Origin: Microbacterium testaceum
Lineage (GTDB): Bacteria; Actinomycetota; Actinomycetes; Actinomycetales; Microbacteriaceae
Assembly: GCF_020781835.1 (NCBI RefSeq)
Contig: NZ_JAJGNJ010000007.1
Coordinates: 1-64,000, forward strand
Length of the DNA stretch: 64,000 nucleotides
Reading direction: 5' to 3'
Made by a program: the position numbers and the translations under genes. The first letter of the stretch is position 1. Each line of letters begins with the position of its first letter. This document shows, piece by piece, positions 7,499 to 18,599 of the stretch. The notes under the pieces were generated by a model, which did no database searches, was not told the DNA's origin, and was given only the letters and a program-made list of their open reading frames with translations.

Positions 7499-7521
7499 TA
7501 GAGTGACGGTGTCCCCGTCAC
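7499..7521 (+). promoter_or_regulatory. fba promoter -10 and overlapping inverted repeat
   Basis: TAGAGT (7499-7504) is a good actinobacterial -10. It overlaps the inverted repeat GTGACGG-N5-CCGTCAC (7503-7521), which falls on the expected start site, upstream of the AAGGAG ribosome binding site (7526-7531). The repeat could be an operator or a 5' hairpin. Confidence 0.4.
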
Positions 7522-7538
7522 GACCAAGGAGCACCTCC

Positions 7539-8567
<1,029 letters not shown>

Positions 8568-8577
8568 CGGTCCCTCC

Positions 8578-8605
8578 GAACGCCCCGGCTCCGGCCGGGG
8601 CGTTC
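8578..8605 (+). terminator. Hairpin downstream of fba
   Basis: Near-perfect inverted repeat GAACGCCCCGGC / GGCCGGGGCGTTC beginning 11 bases after the fba stop codon. It lacks a long T tract, as is usual in this genome. Confidence 0.65.
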
Positions 8606-8679
8606 GTGCGTTCCGGCATCCGGCTACCGATGTCGACGCCCGCACTCACACGAGAACCGGGCGCCGACCCCCGCGCGGG

Positions 8680-9225
8680 TCACGCGCGATACATCTCCAG
8701 CACCGTGGGCGCCGAGGAGGGCGAGGAGAGGACCGTGACGGGGTCTCCCGCGCGCACCTCACCGGCGCGACGCACCCGCAGGTAGGCACCGAGGCGGCCC
8801 TCGTCCGAGAAGCGTTTGACCCAACCGCGTGCGGCCGCGCCACCGACCCAGCGCGCGAACGTGGCGCACGGGGTACGCGGCATCGTCACCTCGAGCTCGA
8901 CCGTGTCACCGATGCGCCACACCTCACCGATGCGTGCCGCGTTGACGTCGAGGCCCTCCAGGCGCAGATTCTCCCCGAACCAGCCCGGCGCCAGTGCGCG
9001 GCCCAGTTCGCGCTCCCAGAATTCCGCGTCGTCCTGCGCGTAGGCGTACACCGCTTTGTCGGGGCCGCCGTGGTGCTTGCGGCTCGCTTGGACATCGGAG
9101 CGCACCCCCAGCGGTCCGACGCGCACCGCGCCCTCCAGGGCGCGCTTGTCGATCGCGGTCACGCCGACGGACCCGGAGTCCGGGCGCAGGGCGTGAACGG
9201 CGCAGACGGCGAGAAGGCTCGGCAT
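8680..9225 (-). CDS. MOSC-domain protein
   Basis: This 181-residue protein has the MOSC signature: an N-terminal R-S-D-V-Q-A-S-R-K-H-H-G-G-P-D-K-A-V-Y segment, G-W-F-G-E-N-L, and the conserved cysteine C120 in P-R-T-P-C-A-T-F. YiiM-like MOSC proteins belong to the molybdenum cofactor sulfurase C-terminal family, and some reduce N-hydroxylated compounds. The enzyme here is probably cytosolic. It lies 9 bases downstream of the anti-sigma factor gene, so it may be part of that operon and regulon. Confidence 0.85.
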   Translation of the reverse strand: MPSLLAVCAVHALRPDSGSVGVTAIDKRALEGAVRVGPLGVRSDVQASRKHHGGPDKAVYAYAQDDAEFWERELGRALAPGWFGENLRLEGLDVNAARIGEVWRIGDTVELEVTMPRTPCATFARWVGGAAARGWVKRFSDEGRLGAYLRVRRAGEVRAGDPVTVLSSPSSAPTVLEMYRA

Positions 9226-9234
9226 CCGTCGATG

Positions 9235-9945
9235 CTACGGCGTATCGAAGTCGCGGCGCATGACGACGCGGTCGCCCTCGACGGTGCGGATCTCGATCGC
9301 GTCGATGCGGGATGCCGACACGTCCGTGCCCGCACTGAGCTCCGTCGTGGAGCCGGGGCCGGCACGCCACGTCGAGAGCATCGTCGTGGCGCCGGAGTCG
9401 TCGGTGACGGCGAGGGCGTAGGGCCATCCGCCCGGCGGCGCGTCGAGCACTTCACCGGTGTACTCGCAGACGAGGTCGATGCGGGTTCCCCAATCGACCG
9501 GGGTGAGCCTCACGGACGCCTCCAACGGCGCGCCGGCCACGTCGTCGAGGGCGTACACGACACCGGCGGTGTCGGTCGGGGTCGTCGTCAGCGCGAGGAC
9601 GCTCGGTACCGCGATCACCAGCGCAGCGGCGGCCGCTGCACCCACCCACAGCGCGACGGCACGCCGACGTCGACGACGCGCGGTGTGCACGATCCGTCCA
9701 CGCAGCGCCGGCCCGGGCGCGAGGGGCTCTGCGGCGCGGGCGGGGTCGGATGCATCGATCGCGCGGGCCCGCTCCGGCGACAACCGCGACAGCAGCCCGG
9801 CCGTGGGAGCCAACTCGGACACGGCCGCGCGACACGACGCGCAGTCGTCGAGATGACGCTCATACTCGGCGCGGTCCGCCGCCGACAGCGCGCCGAGGAC
9901 GTAGGCGCCGTCCCAGGTGGCGAACCTCTCATGCCCGGAGGTCAT
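9235..9945 (-). CDS. Anti-sigma factor with zinc-finger (ZAS) motif and one membrane span
   Basis: This 236-residue protein carries a ZAS-type H31-x3-C35-x2-C38 motif near the N terminus, a linker, one membrane helix (about 96-119) and an extracytoplasmic domain of about 115 residues. The layout matches RskA/RsrA-like anti-sigma factors, which bind an ECF sigma factor at the inner membrane face and release it on a signal sensed outside. The start overlaps the stop of the sigma factor gene (ATGA, 9942-9945), so the two are translationally coupled and almost certainly cognate. The signal is unknown. Confidence 0.88.
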   Translation of the reverse strand: MTSGHERFATWDGAYVLGALSAADRAEYERHLDDCASCRAAVSELAPTAGLLSRLSPERARAIDASDPARAAEPLAPGPALRGRIVHTARRRRRRAVALWVGAAAAAALVIAVPSVLALTTTPTDTAGVVYALDDVAGAPLEASVRLTPVDWGTRIDLVCEYTGEVLDAPPGGWPYALAVTDDSGATTMLSTWRAGPGSTTELSAGTDVSASRIDAIEIRTVEGDRVVMRRDFDTP

Positions 9946-10445
9946 CGCGTCACCCCTCTCTCCTGCAGCGCGAGCCGCAACGCGCGAACGGCGTAGTGCA
10001 GGCGCGACTTCACCGTCCCGGCCGGGATGCCCAGCTCCTCCGCCGCCTGTGCGACGCTGCGGCCGCCGTAGTACGCCGTGACGATGACCGCGCGGTGGTC
10101 GGGCGTCAGCGACGCCAACGCCTCCTCCACGAGGAGCGCATCGAACATGGCATCCGTGTCGTCGCCGCCGGTGGTCTCGGGAAGCTCGTCGACCGGGAAC
10201 TCATGACGCCGGCGCGCGCTGCGGGCGTCATCGATGACGAGGTTGCGGGCAACCGTGAACATCCACGAACGCAGGGTCGACGGGTCGTCGGCCATCACGC
10301 GCGGCGTGCGCCAGGCACGCAGGAGCGTCTCCTGCACGACGTCGTCGGCCCCCGCATGGTCGCCGGTGAGGCTCACGACGTAACGCCACACCGGCGCGGC
10401 GTGCGCGTCGTACAGCGCCGTCAGCTGGGCGTGATCGTCCCGCAT
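9942..10445 (-). CDS. ECF-family RNA polymerase sigma factor
   Basis: This is a 167-residue protein from ATG 10445, which is preceded by GGAGAGG; an upstream in-frame ATG at 10472 is less likely. Sigma region 2 is visible (D-D-V-V-Q-E-T-L-L-R-A-W-R, then a W-M-F-T-V-A-R-N-L segment). Region 4 contains A-A-E-E-L-G-I-P-A-G-T-V-K-S-R-L-H-Y-A. Regions 1 and 3 are missing, as in group 4 factors. It is coupled to a membrane anti-sigma factor and followed by a MOSC protein gene. The regulon cannot be read from the sequence. Confidence 0.93.
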   Translation of the reverse strand: MRDDHAQLTALYDAHAAPVWRYVVSLTGDHAGADDVVQETLLRAWRTPRVMADDPSTLRSWMFTVARNLVIDDARSARRRHEFPVDELPETTGGDDTDAMFDALLVEEALASLTPDHRAVIVTAYYGGRSVAQAAEELGIPAGTVKSRLHYAVRALRLALQERGVTR

Positions 10446-10500
10446 CGCCGAACCCTCTCCTGTCTCTCTCACGAGAACACGGGATGCCGAGCCGCTCGGT

Positions 10501-11040
10501 TCAGTTCGCGGCGGCGCCGGTGAGGGCGGAGAGGAAAGCGGGGTCGGCCGTGAGGGCGATCGTGATGCAGACCCCCGCCACCAGCGTCGTGGCGACGAAG
10601 CCGACGAGCGGGACCCAGAACGCGATGCGACCGCGACGCAGGCGCCGCCAGGTCAGCCATGCGGTGAGGAGGTAGCCGACGCCGTAGACCACGGACGCGG
10701 CGGCACCCCAGACGTAACCCGCCGACAGCGCGGTGTACGTCGCCTCGACGCCGAGGATCTGCGCGGCGCGCTCGGCGTACCCCGGGAAGTCCAGCAGCTG
10801 CACGATCGTGGAGACCGCAGAGATCAGACCGTAGGCCAGCAGCACGAAGGTCGCGACCCGGTCGGCCAACGGCCCCCGGGCGCGAGGCGTCGGCGCCGCG
10901 GCCGGGTCGGGCTCGGCGGGCGGGGCCACGCCGGCCTCGAGCGACTCGGTCACCTCCGGCCGCTGGATCCGCGCACGCTGTTCCTCGGGCGTGGCGTACT
11001 CGCCGTACTGCGGGCGCGGACGCGCGTCGCCGTCGCTCAC
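10501..11040 (-). CDS. Multi-pass membrane protein of unknown function (DUF6264-like)
   Basis: This is a 179-residue protein from GTG 11040, which overlaps the ispH stop (GTGA, 11037-11040). The N terminus is polar and proline-rich ([15 protein letters not shown]). It is followed by about four hydrophobic helices between residues 62 and 172. The N-terminal motif recalls a Microbacteriaceae family that I remember as DUF6264, with low certainty. It is probably co-transcribed with ispH; no function can be assigned. Confidence 0.75.
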   Translation of the reverse strand: MSDGDARPRPQYGEYATPEEQRARIQRPEVTESLEAGVAPPAEPDPAAAPTPRARGPLADRVATFVLLAYGLISAVSTIVQLLDFPGYAERAAQILGVEATYTALSAGYVWGAAASVVYGVGYLLTAWLTWRRLRRGRIAFWVPLVGFVATTLVAGVCITIALTADPAFLSALTGAAAN

Positions 11041-12098
11041 GCGCGCCCCCGACCGCCCAGGGCGCGCTGGTCGCGCTTGCCCGAGGCATCCTGGCGCAAC
11101 TCCTTCGGAAGCGAGAACATGAGGTCCTCCTCGGCCGTGCGCACCTCTTCGACGTCGCGGTAGCCGGCGCCGGCGAGCTCTTCGAGCACCTCGGTGACGA
11201 GCACCTCGGGCACGGAGGCGCCGCTGGTGACGCCCACCGTCTCGACGCCCTCGAGCCACTCCTGACGCACCTCGTCGACGTAGTCGACGCGGTAGGCGGC
11301 CTTCGCGCCGTGCTCGAGCGCGACCTCGACCAGGCGCACGCTGTTGGAGGAGTTGGCCGAGCCGACCACGATGACCAGATCGGCGTCGCGCGCGACCTTC
11401 TTGATCGCGACCTGGCGGTTCTGCGTGGCGTAGCAGATGTCGTCGGACGGCGGATCCTGCAGTTCGGGGAAGCGCAGACGCAGACGGCGGACGGTCTCCA
11501 TCGTCTCGTCGACGGACAGTGTCGTCTGCGAGAGCCACACGACCTTGGACGGGTCGCGCACCTCGACGGTGTCGGCGTGCTCGGGCGAGTTGACGACGGT
11601 GACGTGCTCGGGCGCCTCACCGGCCGTCCCCTCGACCTCCTCGTGCCCGTCGTGACCGATCAGCAGGATCTCGAAGTCGTCCCGCGCGAAACGCACGGCC
11701 TCGCGGTGCACCTTCGTCACGAGCGGGCACGTCGCGTCGATCGCCTGGAGATGACGATCGGATGCCGCGGACACGACGGCGGGCGAGACTCCGTGGGCGC
11801 TGAAGACGACGTGCGAGCCCTCGGGCACCTCGTCGACCTCGTCGACGAAGATCGCCCCCTTCTTCTCGAGCTCGGTGACGACGTGGATGTTGTGCACGAT
11901 CTGCTTGCGCACGTACACCGGCGCGCCGTAGCGCTCGAGTGCCTTCTCGACGGCGATGACCGCCCGGTCGACGCCCGCGCAGTAGCCGCGGGGCGCCGCG
12001 AGCAGCACCTTCTTCTGTCCGTGGACGGGGATATCCTGGAGCCGCCCGCGTCGACCCGGGATCCGGGGAACGGGCAGGTGGACGGCAGGTGTGCTCAC
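11037..12098 (-). CDS. ispH: 4-hydroxy-3-methylbut-2-enyl diphosphate reductase
   Basis: This 353-residue protein has the three iron-sulfur cysteines of IspH/LytB: C40 (R-G-Y-C-A-G-V), C124 ([11 protein letters not shown]) and C222 (I-C-Y-A-T-Q-N-R-Q). It also has the catalytic-site T-S-G-A-S-V-P motif. It makes IPP and DMAPP in the last step of the MEP pathway and contains a [4Fe-4S] cluster. An N-terminal extension of about 25 residues precedes the usual start. The gene is divergent from xseA, with about 70 bases between the starts. Confidence 0.96.
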   Translation of the reverse strand: MSTPAVHLPVPRIPGRRGRLQDIPVHGQKKVLLAAPRGYCAGVDRAVIAVEKALERYGAPVYVRKQIVHNIHVVTELEKKGAIFVDEVDEVPEGSHVVFSAHGVSPAVVSAASDRHLQAIDATCPLVTKVHREAVRFARDDFEILLIGHDGHEEVEGTAGEAPEHVTVVNSPEHADTVEVRDPSKVVWLSQTTLSVDETMETVRRLRLRFPELQDPPSDDICYATQNRQVAIKKVARDADLVIVVGSANSSNSVRLVEVALEHGAKAAYRVDYVDEVRQEWLEGVETVGVTSGASVPEVLVTEVLEELAGAGYRDVEEVRTAEEDLMFSLPKELRQDASGKRDQRALGGRGRA

Positions 12099-12167
12099 CC
12101 CTCGATTCTACCGGGGCACCCCTGGACGACGGCCGAACCGCCCACCACCGACCCCCCACGAGAGAGC

Positions 12168-13481
12168 ATGACCTCCTTCCGACCAGAAGCCGTCGAGGGC
12201 CAGGCGCCCCCGGCCGACTCCGTCCACCCGCGCGAGTCGCGCACCGACGCGCCGACGTCGGTGTCGCGCCTGAACGAGACGATCCGCGGGTTCATCGAGC
12301 GGTGGGGGTCCGTCTGGGTCGAGGGCGAGATCACGTCGTTCAACCGGCGCGGCGGCAACGTCTTCGGTCGCCTCAAAGACCTCGGCACCGAGTCGACCGT
12401 CGCGTTCCGCATCTGGTCGAGCACCCTCGCGCGGCTGCCGAAGGATTTCCAGGTCGGCGACCATGTCGTCGCGTGCGTCAAGGCCGACTACTTCCCCCGC
12501 ACGGGCGATTTCTCGTTCGCGGTGTCGGCGATGCGGCACGTGGGGCTCGGCGAGCAGCTCGAACGTCTCGAGCGGCTGCGCGCGCAACTGCGCTCCGAGG
12601 GCTTGTTCGACCCGGTCCGGAAGAAGAACCTGCCGTTCCTTCCCCACTGCATCGGCCTCATCACCGGCGAGAACTCGGATGCCGAGAAGGACGTGCACCG
12701 CAACGCCGAACTGCGCTGGCCGCAGGTGCGCTTCCGCACCCGCTACGCCGCCGTGCAGGGCGACCGGTGCGTTCCCGAGACCCTCGCGGCCCTGAAGGCG
12801 CTCGACGCCGACCCGGAGGTCGACGTCATCGTCATCGCCCGCGGCGGTGGGGATCCGCAGACCTTGCTGGGCTTCAGCGACGAACGTCTCGTGCGAGCGG
12901 TGGCCGCGGCATCCACCCCGATCGTCAGCGCCATCGGTCACGAGAACGACCGCCCCCTGCTCGACGACGTCGCCGACGTGCGCGCGTCCACCCCGACGGA
13001 TGCCGCGAAGCGCGTCGTGCCCGACGTCAGCGAGCAGCGCGCGATCGTGGCGCAGTTGCGGGCGCGCCTGACCGGCCGACTCACACAGCGCGTGCTGCAC
13101 GACATCGCACAGCTCGAGCAGCTGCGGTCGCGTCCGGCGCTACGGACGCCGCACGCGATGCTCACCTCCCGCGCCCAGGACGTCTGGATGCTCGCCACCC
13201 GCGGACGCGACATCGTCGACCGCCGCCTGCAGGGCGAGGAACGGCGCACACGCGAGCTGCGCGCCTCCCTGCGCGCGCTCTCGCCCGAGGCGACGCTCGC
13301 GCGCGGCTACGCCATCGCCCAGGTCGAGGGCGGGGGCATCGTCCGTGACGCGAGGCAGGCTCGCGCGGGCGCGCGTCTGGTCGTCACCGTCGCCGAGGGC
13401 GCTTTCGGCGCCTCCTCCACAGGCCCGCTCGGGGTCACCGACTCCCCCGCCGACGGCGGCGCGTCCGTCGAGCCCACCTAA
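12168..13481 (+). CDS. xseA: Exodeoxyribonuclease VII large subunit
   Basis: This is a 437-residue protein from ATG 12168. An N-terminal OB-fold ([14 protein letters not shown]) is followed by the catalytic domain with [24 protein letters not shown] and S-A-I-G-H-E-N-D, then a long helical region and the conserved A-R-G-Y-A-I. With XseB it degrades single-stranded DNA into short oligonucleotides. The xseB start is 2 bases after the xseA stop, so the subunits are co-expressed. Confidence 0.95.
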   Translation: MTSFRPEAVEGQAPPADSVHPRESRTDAPTSVSRLNETIRGFIERWGSVWVEGEITSFNRRGGNVFGRLKDLGTESTVAFRIWSSTLARLPKDFQVGDHVVACVKADYFPRTGDFSFAVSAMRHVGLGEQLERLERLRAQLRSEGLFDPVRKKNLPFLPHCIGLITGENSDAEKDVHRNAELRWPQVRFRTRYAAVQGDRCVPETLAALKALDADPEVDVIVIARGGGDPQTLLGFSDERLVRAVAAASTPIVSAIGHENDRPLLDDVADVRASTPTDAAKRVVPDVSEQRAIVAQLRARLTGRLTQRVLHDIAQLEQLRSRPALRTPHAMLTSRAQDVWMLATRGRDIVDRRLQGEERRTRELRASLRALSPEATLARGYAIAQVEGGGIVRDARQARAGARLVVTVAEGAFGASSTGPLGVTDSPADGGASVEPT

Positions 13482-13482
13482 G

Positions 13483-13722
13483 ATGGATGCCATGACCGCG
13501 ACGCCCTCCGGCTCCTCCGCCGACGTGGCGTCCCTGTCGTTCGAGCAGGCCCGGGACGAGCTCGTCCGCGTGGTCGCCGAACTCGAGCAGGGCGCTCCCA
13601 CTCTCGAGGAGTCCCTGGCGCTGTGGGAACGCGGCGAGCAGCTGTCCGCCCGCTGCGAGGAGTGGTTGCTCGGCGCGAAGCGTCGGCTGGATGCCGCCCG
13701 CGGCGAGGGCGATGACTCCTGA
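13483..13722 (+). CDS. xseB: Exodeoxyribonuclease VII small subunit
   Basis: This is a 79-residue protein from ATG 13483; an ATG at 13492 is also possible. It shows the XseB pattern: S-F-E-Q-A-R-D-E-L, then [19 protein letters not shown]. This is a two-helix hairpin that binds the XseA stalk. The length is typical. Its stop overlaps the next start by one base (TGATG, 13720-13724), extending the operon. Confidence 0.93.
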   Translation: MDAMTATPSGSSADVASLSFEQARDELVRVVAELEQGAPTLEESLALWERGEQLSARCEEWLLGAKRRLDAARGEGDDS

Positions 13723-14354
13723 TGGCCCGCATCGTCGCCGAACTCGGTCGCCCCGAAACGCCCGAGGAGACCGCCGCACGGAAGGCCGAGTCCTCGCGGC
13801 GGTACCGCTCCAGCAAGACGTTCCGCAATCTCATCGCGGCGCTCCTGGTCACGGTCGCCGTCGTGCTGGTCGTCATCGCCGCCGTCCCGCGGGGCGAGCC
13901 GGCCCCGCGTCCCCAGCCCGACGTCGCGGCTCTCGCCGCGGATCTGTCCGACGACCTCGGTCGTCCAGCCCTGTCTCCGTCCCTCCCCGAGGGCTGGCGC
14001 GTGAACCAGGCCACCACCGAGGGCCAGGGCGGCACCGAGGCGTGGACGATGGTGTACGTCCGGTCGGGCGAGTCCGGGTTCGTCCGCGTCGCCCAGGGGC
14101 TCGACACCGGAGAGGAATGGGTGGCGCAGATCCTCGGCGGGACGCGCACCACCGAGACGATCGACATCGACGGCATCGAGTGGGACGTCTACCGCCCGAG
14201 CGACCCCGAGCGCGCCGGCAACATCACGTACGCGCTGTCGACTCCGGCCGGTCCCGACCAGGTGCTCATCTACGGAGACGCCAGCCCCGAGACCGCCGCG
14301 ATCGCCGCGGCATCCGTCACCGCCCAGGTCCGAGAACTGAGAGAGGCCCCATGA
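13722..14354 (+). CDS. DUF4245-family membrane-anchored protein
   Basis: This 210-residue protein has a basic cytosolic N terminus (about 1-36), one membrane helix (about 37-55) and an extracytoplasmic domain. That domain contains [15 protein letters not shown] and G-I-E-W-D-V-Y. The layout and motifs are those of the actinobacterial DUF4245 family, which commonly lies beside xseAB. The function is unknown. It overlaps xseB upstream and the carbonic anhydrase gene downstream (ATGA, 14351-14354). Confidence 0.85.
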   Translation: MARIVAELGRPETPEETAARKAESSRRYRSSKTFRNLIAALLVTVAVVLVVIAAVPRGEPAPRPQPDVAALAADLSDDLGRPALSPSLPEGWRVNQATTEGQGGTEAWTMVYVRSGESGFVRVAQGLDTGEEWVAQILGGTRTTETIDIDGIEWDVYRPSDPERAGNITYALSTPAGPDQVLIYGDASPETAAIAAASVTAQVRELREAP

Positions 14355-15010
14355 GCGATCGCATGACCCCCCGTGCCGTGTGGAACCAGATGCTCGAGGG
14401 CAATCGACGCTTCGTCTCGGGAGAGCCCGCGCACCCCCGCCAGGACGTCGAGCGTCGCACCGAGCTGGCGAGCTACCAGCGTCCGAACGCGGCCCTGTTC
14501 GGCTGCTCCGATTCGCGCCTGGCCGCCGAGATCATCTTCGACCAGGGCCTGGGCGACCTCTTCGTCGTCCGCAACGCCGGGCAGGTCATCTCCGACTCCG
14601 TCATCGGCAGCCTCGAGTACGCCGTCGGCGTCCTCGAGGTCCCCCTCATCGTGGTGCTCGCGCACGACGCCTGCGGCGCCGTCGGGGCCGCGATCGACAG
14701 CACCGGCATCGACGCCCCCACGCTGCCCGCCTACATCTGGCGTCAGATCGCTCCCATCGTGCCGGCCGTGCGCAGGGTGCAGCGCGAAGAGGCGGCGGCA
14801 GGCCGCGTCACCGACCGCGTCGATCCCGAACTGGTGGGCCGCGAGCACCTGCGCCACACCGTCGCCGACCTGCTCCGCGCCTCCGAGCTCATCGCCGAGG
14901 CCGTCGCCGACGGTCGCGTCGCGGTCGTGGGCGCCAACTACCGACTCGACGACGGGGAAGCCGTCCCCGTCGTGAGCGTGGGCGACGTGGACGACTCCCG
15001 CGCCGCCTGA
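14351..15010 (+). CDS. Beta-class carbonic anhydrase
   Basis: This 219-residue protein has the zinc-site motifs of beta carbonic anhydrases: C52-S-D54-S-R56 and H105-D-A-C108-G, with the Asp/Arg dyad present. It interconverts CO2 and bicarbonate in the cytosol. Bicarbonate supply fits the presence of PEP carboxylase elsewhere in the window. Its start overlaps the DUF4245 gene, and fumC follows 32 bases later, so xseA to fumC may be one transcription unit. Confidence 0.93.
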   Translation: MSDRMTPRAVWNQMLEGNRRFVSGEPAHPRQDVERRTELASYQRPNAALFGCSDSRLAAEIIFDQGLGDLFVVRNAGQVISDSVIGSLEYAVGVLEVPLIVVLAHDACGAVGAAIDSTGIDAPTLPAYIWRQIAPIVPAVRRVQREEAAAGRVTDRVDPELVGREHLRHTVADLLRASELIAEAVADGRVAVVGANYRLDDGEAVPVVSVGDVDDSRAA

Positions 15011-15042
15011 CACCGCACGAAACGATCTGGAGGAACGACGAC

Positions 15043-16437
15043 GTGACCGACATCGAGTACCGCATCGAACACGACACCATGGGTGAGGTGCGGGTGCCGA
15101 AGGACGCCCTCTACGCCGCGCAGACGCAGCGCGCCGTCGAGAACTTCCCCATCTCGGGCTCGGGGCTGGAATCGACGCAGATCGCCGCCCTCGCCCGCAT
15201 CAAGAAGGCCGCCGCGCTAGCCAACAAAGATCTGGGCACTCTCGATCCGCGCATCGCGGACGCGATCGCACAGGCGGCCGACGAGGTCATCACCGGGGCG
15301 CACGACGCGCATTTCCCGGTCGACACCTACCAGACCGGCAGCGGCACGTCCTCGAACATGAACATGAACGAGGTGCTGGCCACGCTCGCCACCCGGATCC
15401 TGGGCGAGACCGTCCACCCGAACGACCACGTCAACGCCTCGCAGTCGTCGAACGACGTCTTCCCGACCTCGGTGCACATCGCCGTGACCCAGGCCCTCAT
15501 CGACGACCTCATCCCGGCTCTCGACCACCTGTCGGTCGCGCTCGAGGCCAAGGCCGAGGCGTGGAAGGGCATCGTCAAGTCGGGGCGCACCCACCTCATG
15601 GATGCCACGCCCGTCACGCTCGGTCAGGAGTTCGGCGGCTACGCCCGCCAGATGCGCCTCGGGATCGAGCGGGTCCAGGCGGTTCTGCCGCGTGTCGGTG
15701 AAGTGCCCCTCGGCGGGACGGCCGTGGGCACCGGCATCAACACGCCGCTCGGCTTCCCGCAGAAGGTCATCGAGCTGCTCGCCGCCGAGACGGAGCTGCC
15801 CATCAGCGAGGCCAAGGACCACTTCGAGGCCCAGGCCAACCGCGACGGGCTCGTCGAGGCATCCGGTGCCCTTCGGACCATCGCGGTGTCGCTGACGAAG
15901 ATCAACAACGACATCCGATGGATGGGCTCCGGCCCCAACACCGGTCTCGGCGAACTCCACATCCCCGACCTGCAGCCGGGGTCCTCGATCATGCCCGGCA
16001 AGGTCAACCCCGTCGTCCCCGAGGCCACCCTCATGGTGTGCGCGCGCGTCATCGGCAATGACGCCACGGTCGCCTGGGCCGGCGCCTCGGGCTCGTTCGA
16101 GCTCAACGTCGCCATTCCGGTCATGGGCACGGCCCTCCTCGAATCCATCCGTCTGCTCTCGAACGCCATGCGTGTGCTGGCCGACAAGACCATCGACGGC
16201 CTCGAGGCGAACGTGGCTCGGGCCGAGGCGTTCGCCGGCATGTCGCCGTCGATCGTGACGCCGCTGAACAAGGTCATCGGATACGAGGCCGCGGCGAAGA
16301 TCGCCAAGCACTCCGTGGCCAAGGGCATCACGGTCCGCGAGGCCGTCATCGACCTCGGCTATGTCGAGCGCGGCGAGATCACCGAAGAAGTGCTGGATGC
16401 CAAGCTCGACCTGCTGTCGATGACCCACCCGGGCTGA
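15043..16437 (+). CDS. fumC: Class II fumarate hydratase
   Basis: This is a 464-residue protein from GTG 15043, preceded by a CTGGAGG ribosome site. Signatures of the fumarase/aspartase superfamily are present: [32 protein letters not shown] and [11 protein letters not shown]. The M-N-M-N-E-V form and the length favour fumarase C over aspartase. It hydrates fumarate to malate in the TCA cycle. Confidence 0.95.
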   Translation: MTDIEYRIEHDTMGEVRVPKDALYAAQTQRAVENFPISGSGLESTQIAALARIKKAAALANKDLGTLDPRIADAIAQAADEVITGAHDAHFPVDTYQTGSGTSSNMNMNEVLATLATRILGETVHPNDHVNASQSSNDVFPTSVHIAVTQALIDDLIPALDHLSVALEAKAEAWKGIVKSGRTHLMDATPVTLGQEFGGYARQMRLGIERVQAVLPRVGEVPLGGTAVGTGINTPLGFPQKVIELLAAETELPISEAKDHFEAQANRDGLVEASGALRTIAVSLTKINNDIRWMGSGPNTGLGELHIPDLQPGSSIMPGKVNPVVPEATLMVCARVIGNDATVAWAGASGSFELNVAIPVMGTALLESIRLLSNAMRVLADKTIDGLEANVARAEAFAGMSPSIVTPLNKVIGYEAAAKIAKHSVAKGITVREAVIDLGYVERGEITEEVLDAKLDLLSMTHPG

Positions 16438-16476
16438 GTCCGACCGCGACGACGCCGGGGACGCCATAATCGGAGG

Positions 16477-17892
16477 ATGATCCGCCGCACGAGACCCTTC
16501 TCGGCGCGCGTGCGACTCCTCGCGGCGATCCTCGGCGTCGTCCTGCTGGGCCTCGTCATCGCCGGGGGCGTGACCGCCCTCGTGCAGAGAGAGCGTGTGC
16601 TCGCCAACGCCGAGCGTCAGCTCGACGGCTTCGTGTCGACGGTGTCCACCGGCGACGAGGAGCCGGCTGACCTCGTCGACGCCGCCGTACCCGGTCGGAC
16701 CGACGCCACCCTGGCGCTGCGCGGTACGCGGGTCCTCGCCACCACGCCCGCACCGCCGGGACTCCCCCTTGCCGATGACGCAGCCTTCCTCACCGACCTC
16801 CGGGACGCCCTCGACCGGGGCGAGACACGCGGCCGACTCTCCAGCGCCGTCGGTCCACTGCTCTACGCAGCCGTGTGGGACGGCGACGCCGCGATCGTCC
16901 AGGCGATCTCGATCGATCAGCGAATGGAACTGGTCACCCTCTCCACGATCACCTACGCGATCGCGGCTGCGGGGGTGCTCCTGGCCGTGGGGGTGGCCGG
17001 CTGGTTCGTCACGGGCCGCCTGTTCTCTCCGCTGCGCAAGCTCCGTGACACCACCGACGCCATCACGATCGCCGACCTGGGCGCGCGCCTCTCGGCCGAC
17101 GGAGACGATGAGATCGCCGGCCTGACCGCGTCCGTCAACTCCATGCTCGACCGCCTCGCGATGTCGGTCGATGCGCAGCGTCAGCTGCTCGACGACGTCA
17201 GGCACGAGCTGAAGACCCCGATCACGATCGTCCGCGGCCACCTCGAGACGATGAATCCCAACGACCCCGACGACGTCGCCGAGACCCGCGACCTGGGCAT
17301 CTCCGAACTCGACCGGCTTTCGCGCCTCGTCGACGACATCGACGCACTCGCCGACGTCGAGGCCGGATCCCTCTCGTCGGGCGTCGTGGACATCGGCGCG
17401 CTCACCGATCGGGTCGGCGAGCTCGTCGCGGCGATCCCCGAGCACACCTGGACGATCGAGGCCCGCGGCCGAGGCCGTTTCGTCGGCGACCACGACCGGC
17501 TGGTGCAGGCCTGGCTGCAGTTGGCCGACAACGCCGCGAAGTACACCCCGGCCGGAAGCCCGATCGAGATCGGCAGCTCCGTCGACGGCACGGTCGTCGA
17601 CCTCTGGGTGCGCGATCACGGGCCCGGCATCCCTCCCGCCGCGCGGCACCGCGTGTTCCGCCGCTTCGACCGTGTGTCCACCCGGCGCGGCGTCGACGGT
17701 TCCGGTCTCGGCCTGTCGATCGTGGATGCCATCGTCAAGGCGCACGCGGGCCACTGCACCATCGCCGACACCCCCGGCGGAGGCGCGACGCTCACCCTCC
17801 GCATTCCGCTCGGCGGTGCACACGCCCCGACCGACCTTCCGATGCCCGTCCGCGCGGGCGACGTCGTCCTGCAGAGAGAGGCCACCGGATGA
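16477..17892 (+). CDS. Two-component sensor histidine kinase
   Basis: This 471-residue protein has membrane helices at about 11-33 and 155-178 flanking an extracytoplasmic loop of about 120 residues. A HAMP domain (about 179-231), a HisKA domain with H243 in V-R-H-E-L-K-T-P and a HATPase domain (L-A-D-N-A-A-K-Y-T, D-H-G-P-G-I, G-S-G-L-G-L-S-I) follow. The stop overlaps the response regulator start (ATGA, 17889-17892). Having the kinase gene first is less common in OmpR-type pairs. The stimulus is unknown. Confidence 0.93.
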   Translation: MIRRTRPFSARVRLLAAILGVVLLGLVIAGGVTALVQRERVLANAERQLDGFVSTVSTGDEEPADLVDAAVPGRTDATLALRGTRVLATTPAPPGLPLADDAAFLTDLRDALDRGETRGRLSSAVGPLLYAAVWDGDAAIVQAISIDQRMELVTLSTITYAIAAAGVLLAVGVAGWFVTGRLFSPLRKLRDTTDAITIADLGARLSADGDDEIAGLTASVNSMLDRLAMSVDAQRQLLDDVRHELKTPITIVRGHLETMNPNDPDDVAETRDLGISELDRLSRLVDDIDALADVEAGSLSSGVVDIGALTDRVGELVAAIPEHTWTIEARGRGRFVGDHDRLVQAWLQLADNAAKYTPAGSPIEIGSSVDGTVVDLWVRDHGPGIPPAARHRVFRRFDRVSTRRGVDGSGLGLSIVDAIVKAHAGHCTIADTPGGGATLTLRIPLGGAHAPTDLPMPVRAGDVVLQREATG

Positions 17893-18545
17893 CCCGCATC
17901 CTCATCGCCGAAGACGAGGAGCGCATCTCGGCGTTCGTGGCGAAGGGACTGGAGTCGGCCGGCTACCAGACACTCATCGTCGACGACGGGGCCGAGGCGC
18001 TCGACACCGCTCTCTCCGGCGACGTCGACCTGGTCCTGCTCGACGTGGGCCTTCCGACCATGGACGGGTTCGAGGTGCTTCACAGCCTGCGAGGTCAGGG
18101 ATCGTCCATCCCCGTCATCATGCTGACCGCTCGCACCAGCACGCGCGACACCGTCGAGGGACTGGACGGAGGCGCGAACGATTACGTCGCCAAGCCGTTC
18201 AAGTTCGACGAGCTGCTCGCCCGCGTGCGTTCGCGCCTCCGGGAACCCGTGTCGCTCGGTACCATCACGATCGCCCACGGCGATGTGTCGCTGTATGTCC
18301 ACACCCGCCGCGCCTCCGTCGGCGGGCGGGAGATCGATCTGAGCGCTCGGGAGTTCGCGCTCGCCGAGGAGTTCATCCGTCACGCCGGGCAGGTGCTGAG
18401 CCGGGAGCAGCTGCTCAGCCGGGTCTGGGGCCTGGACTTCGATCCGGGCTCCAACATCGTCGATGTCTACGTCCGCTACCTGCGCGCGAAATTCGGCGCC
18501 GGACGCATCTCGACCGTGCGCGGCGCGGGCTACCGCTGGCAGTAA
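17889..18545 (+). CDS. OmpR/PhoB-family response regulator
   Basis: This 218-residue protein has an N-terminal receiver domain with the acidic pair E8/D9, the phospho-acceptor D52 (L-L-D-V-G-L-P), and the conserved Thr and Lys (M-L-T-A-R; V-A-K-P-F). A winged-helix DNA-binding domain follows (about 125-218), ending R-T-V-like V-R-G-A-G-Y-R-W. It is the partner of the overlapping upstream kinase gene. A G/C-rich hairpin lies 20 bases after its stop. Confidence 0.94.
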   Translation: MTRILIAEDEERISAFVAKGLESAGYQTLIVDDGAEALDTALSGDVDLVLLDVGLPTMDGFEVLHSLRGQGSSIPVIMLTARTSTRDTVEGLDGGANDYVAKPFKFDELLARVRSRLREPVSLGTITIAHGDVSLYVHTRRASVGGREIDLSAREFALAEEFIRHAGQVLSREQLLSRVWGLDFDPGSNIVDVYVRYLRAKFGAGRISTVRGAGYRWQ

Positions 18546-18565
18546 CCGCTCCCAGAACCCAAGAA

Positions 18566-18589
18566 CCCCCGGCGGGGGGACACCGGGGG
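18566..18589 (+). terminator. Hairpin downstream of the two-component operon
   Basis: CCCCCGG (18566-18572) and CCGGGGG (18583-18589) enclose a G-rich 10-base loop, 20 bases after the response regulator stop. No T tract follows. Confidence 0.5.
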
Positions 18590-18599
18590 CTGGGGAGAC

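Noticed and set aside
15217..17823. Minus-strand open frame of over 850 codons opposite fumC and the histidine kinase
   Set aside because: Both plus-strand genes are intact and motif-complete; the antisense translation shows no family features.
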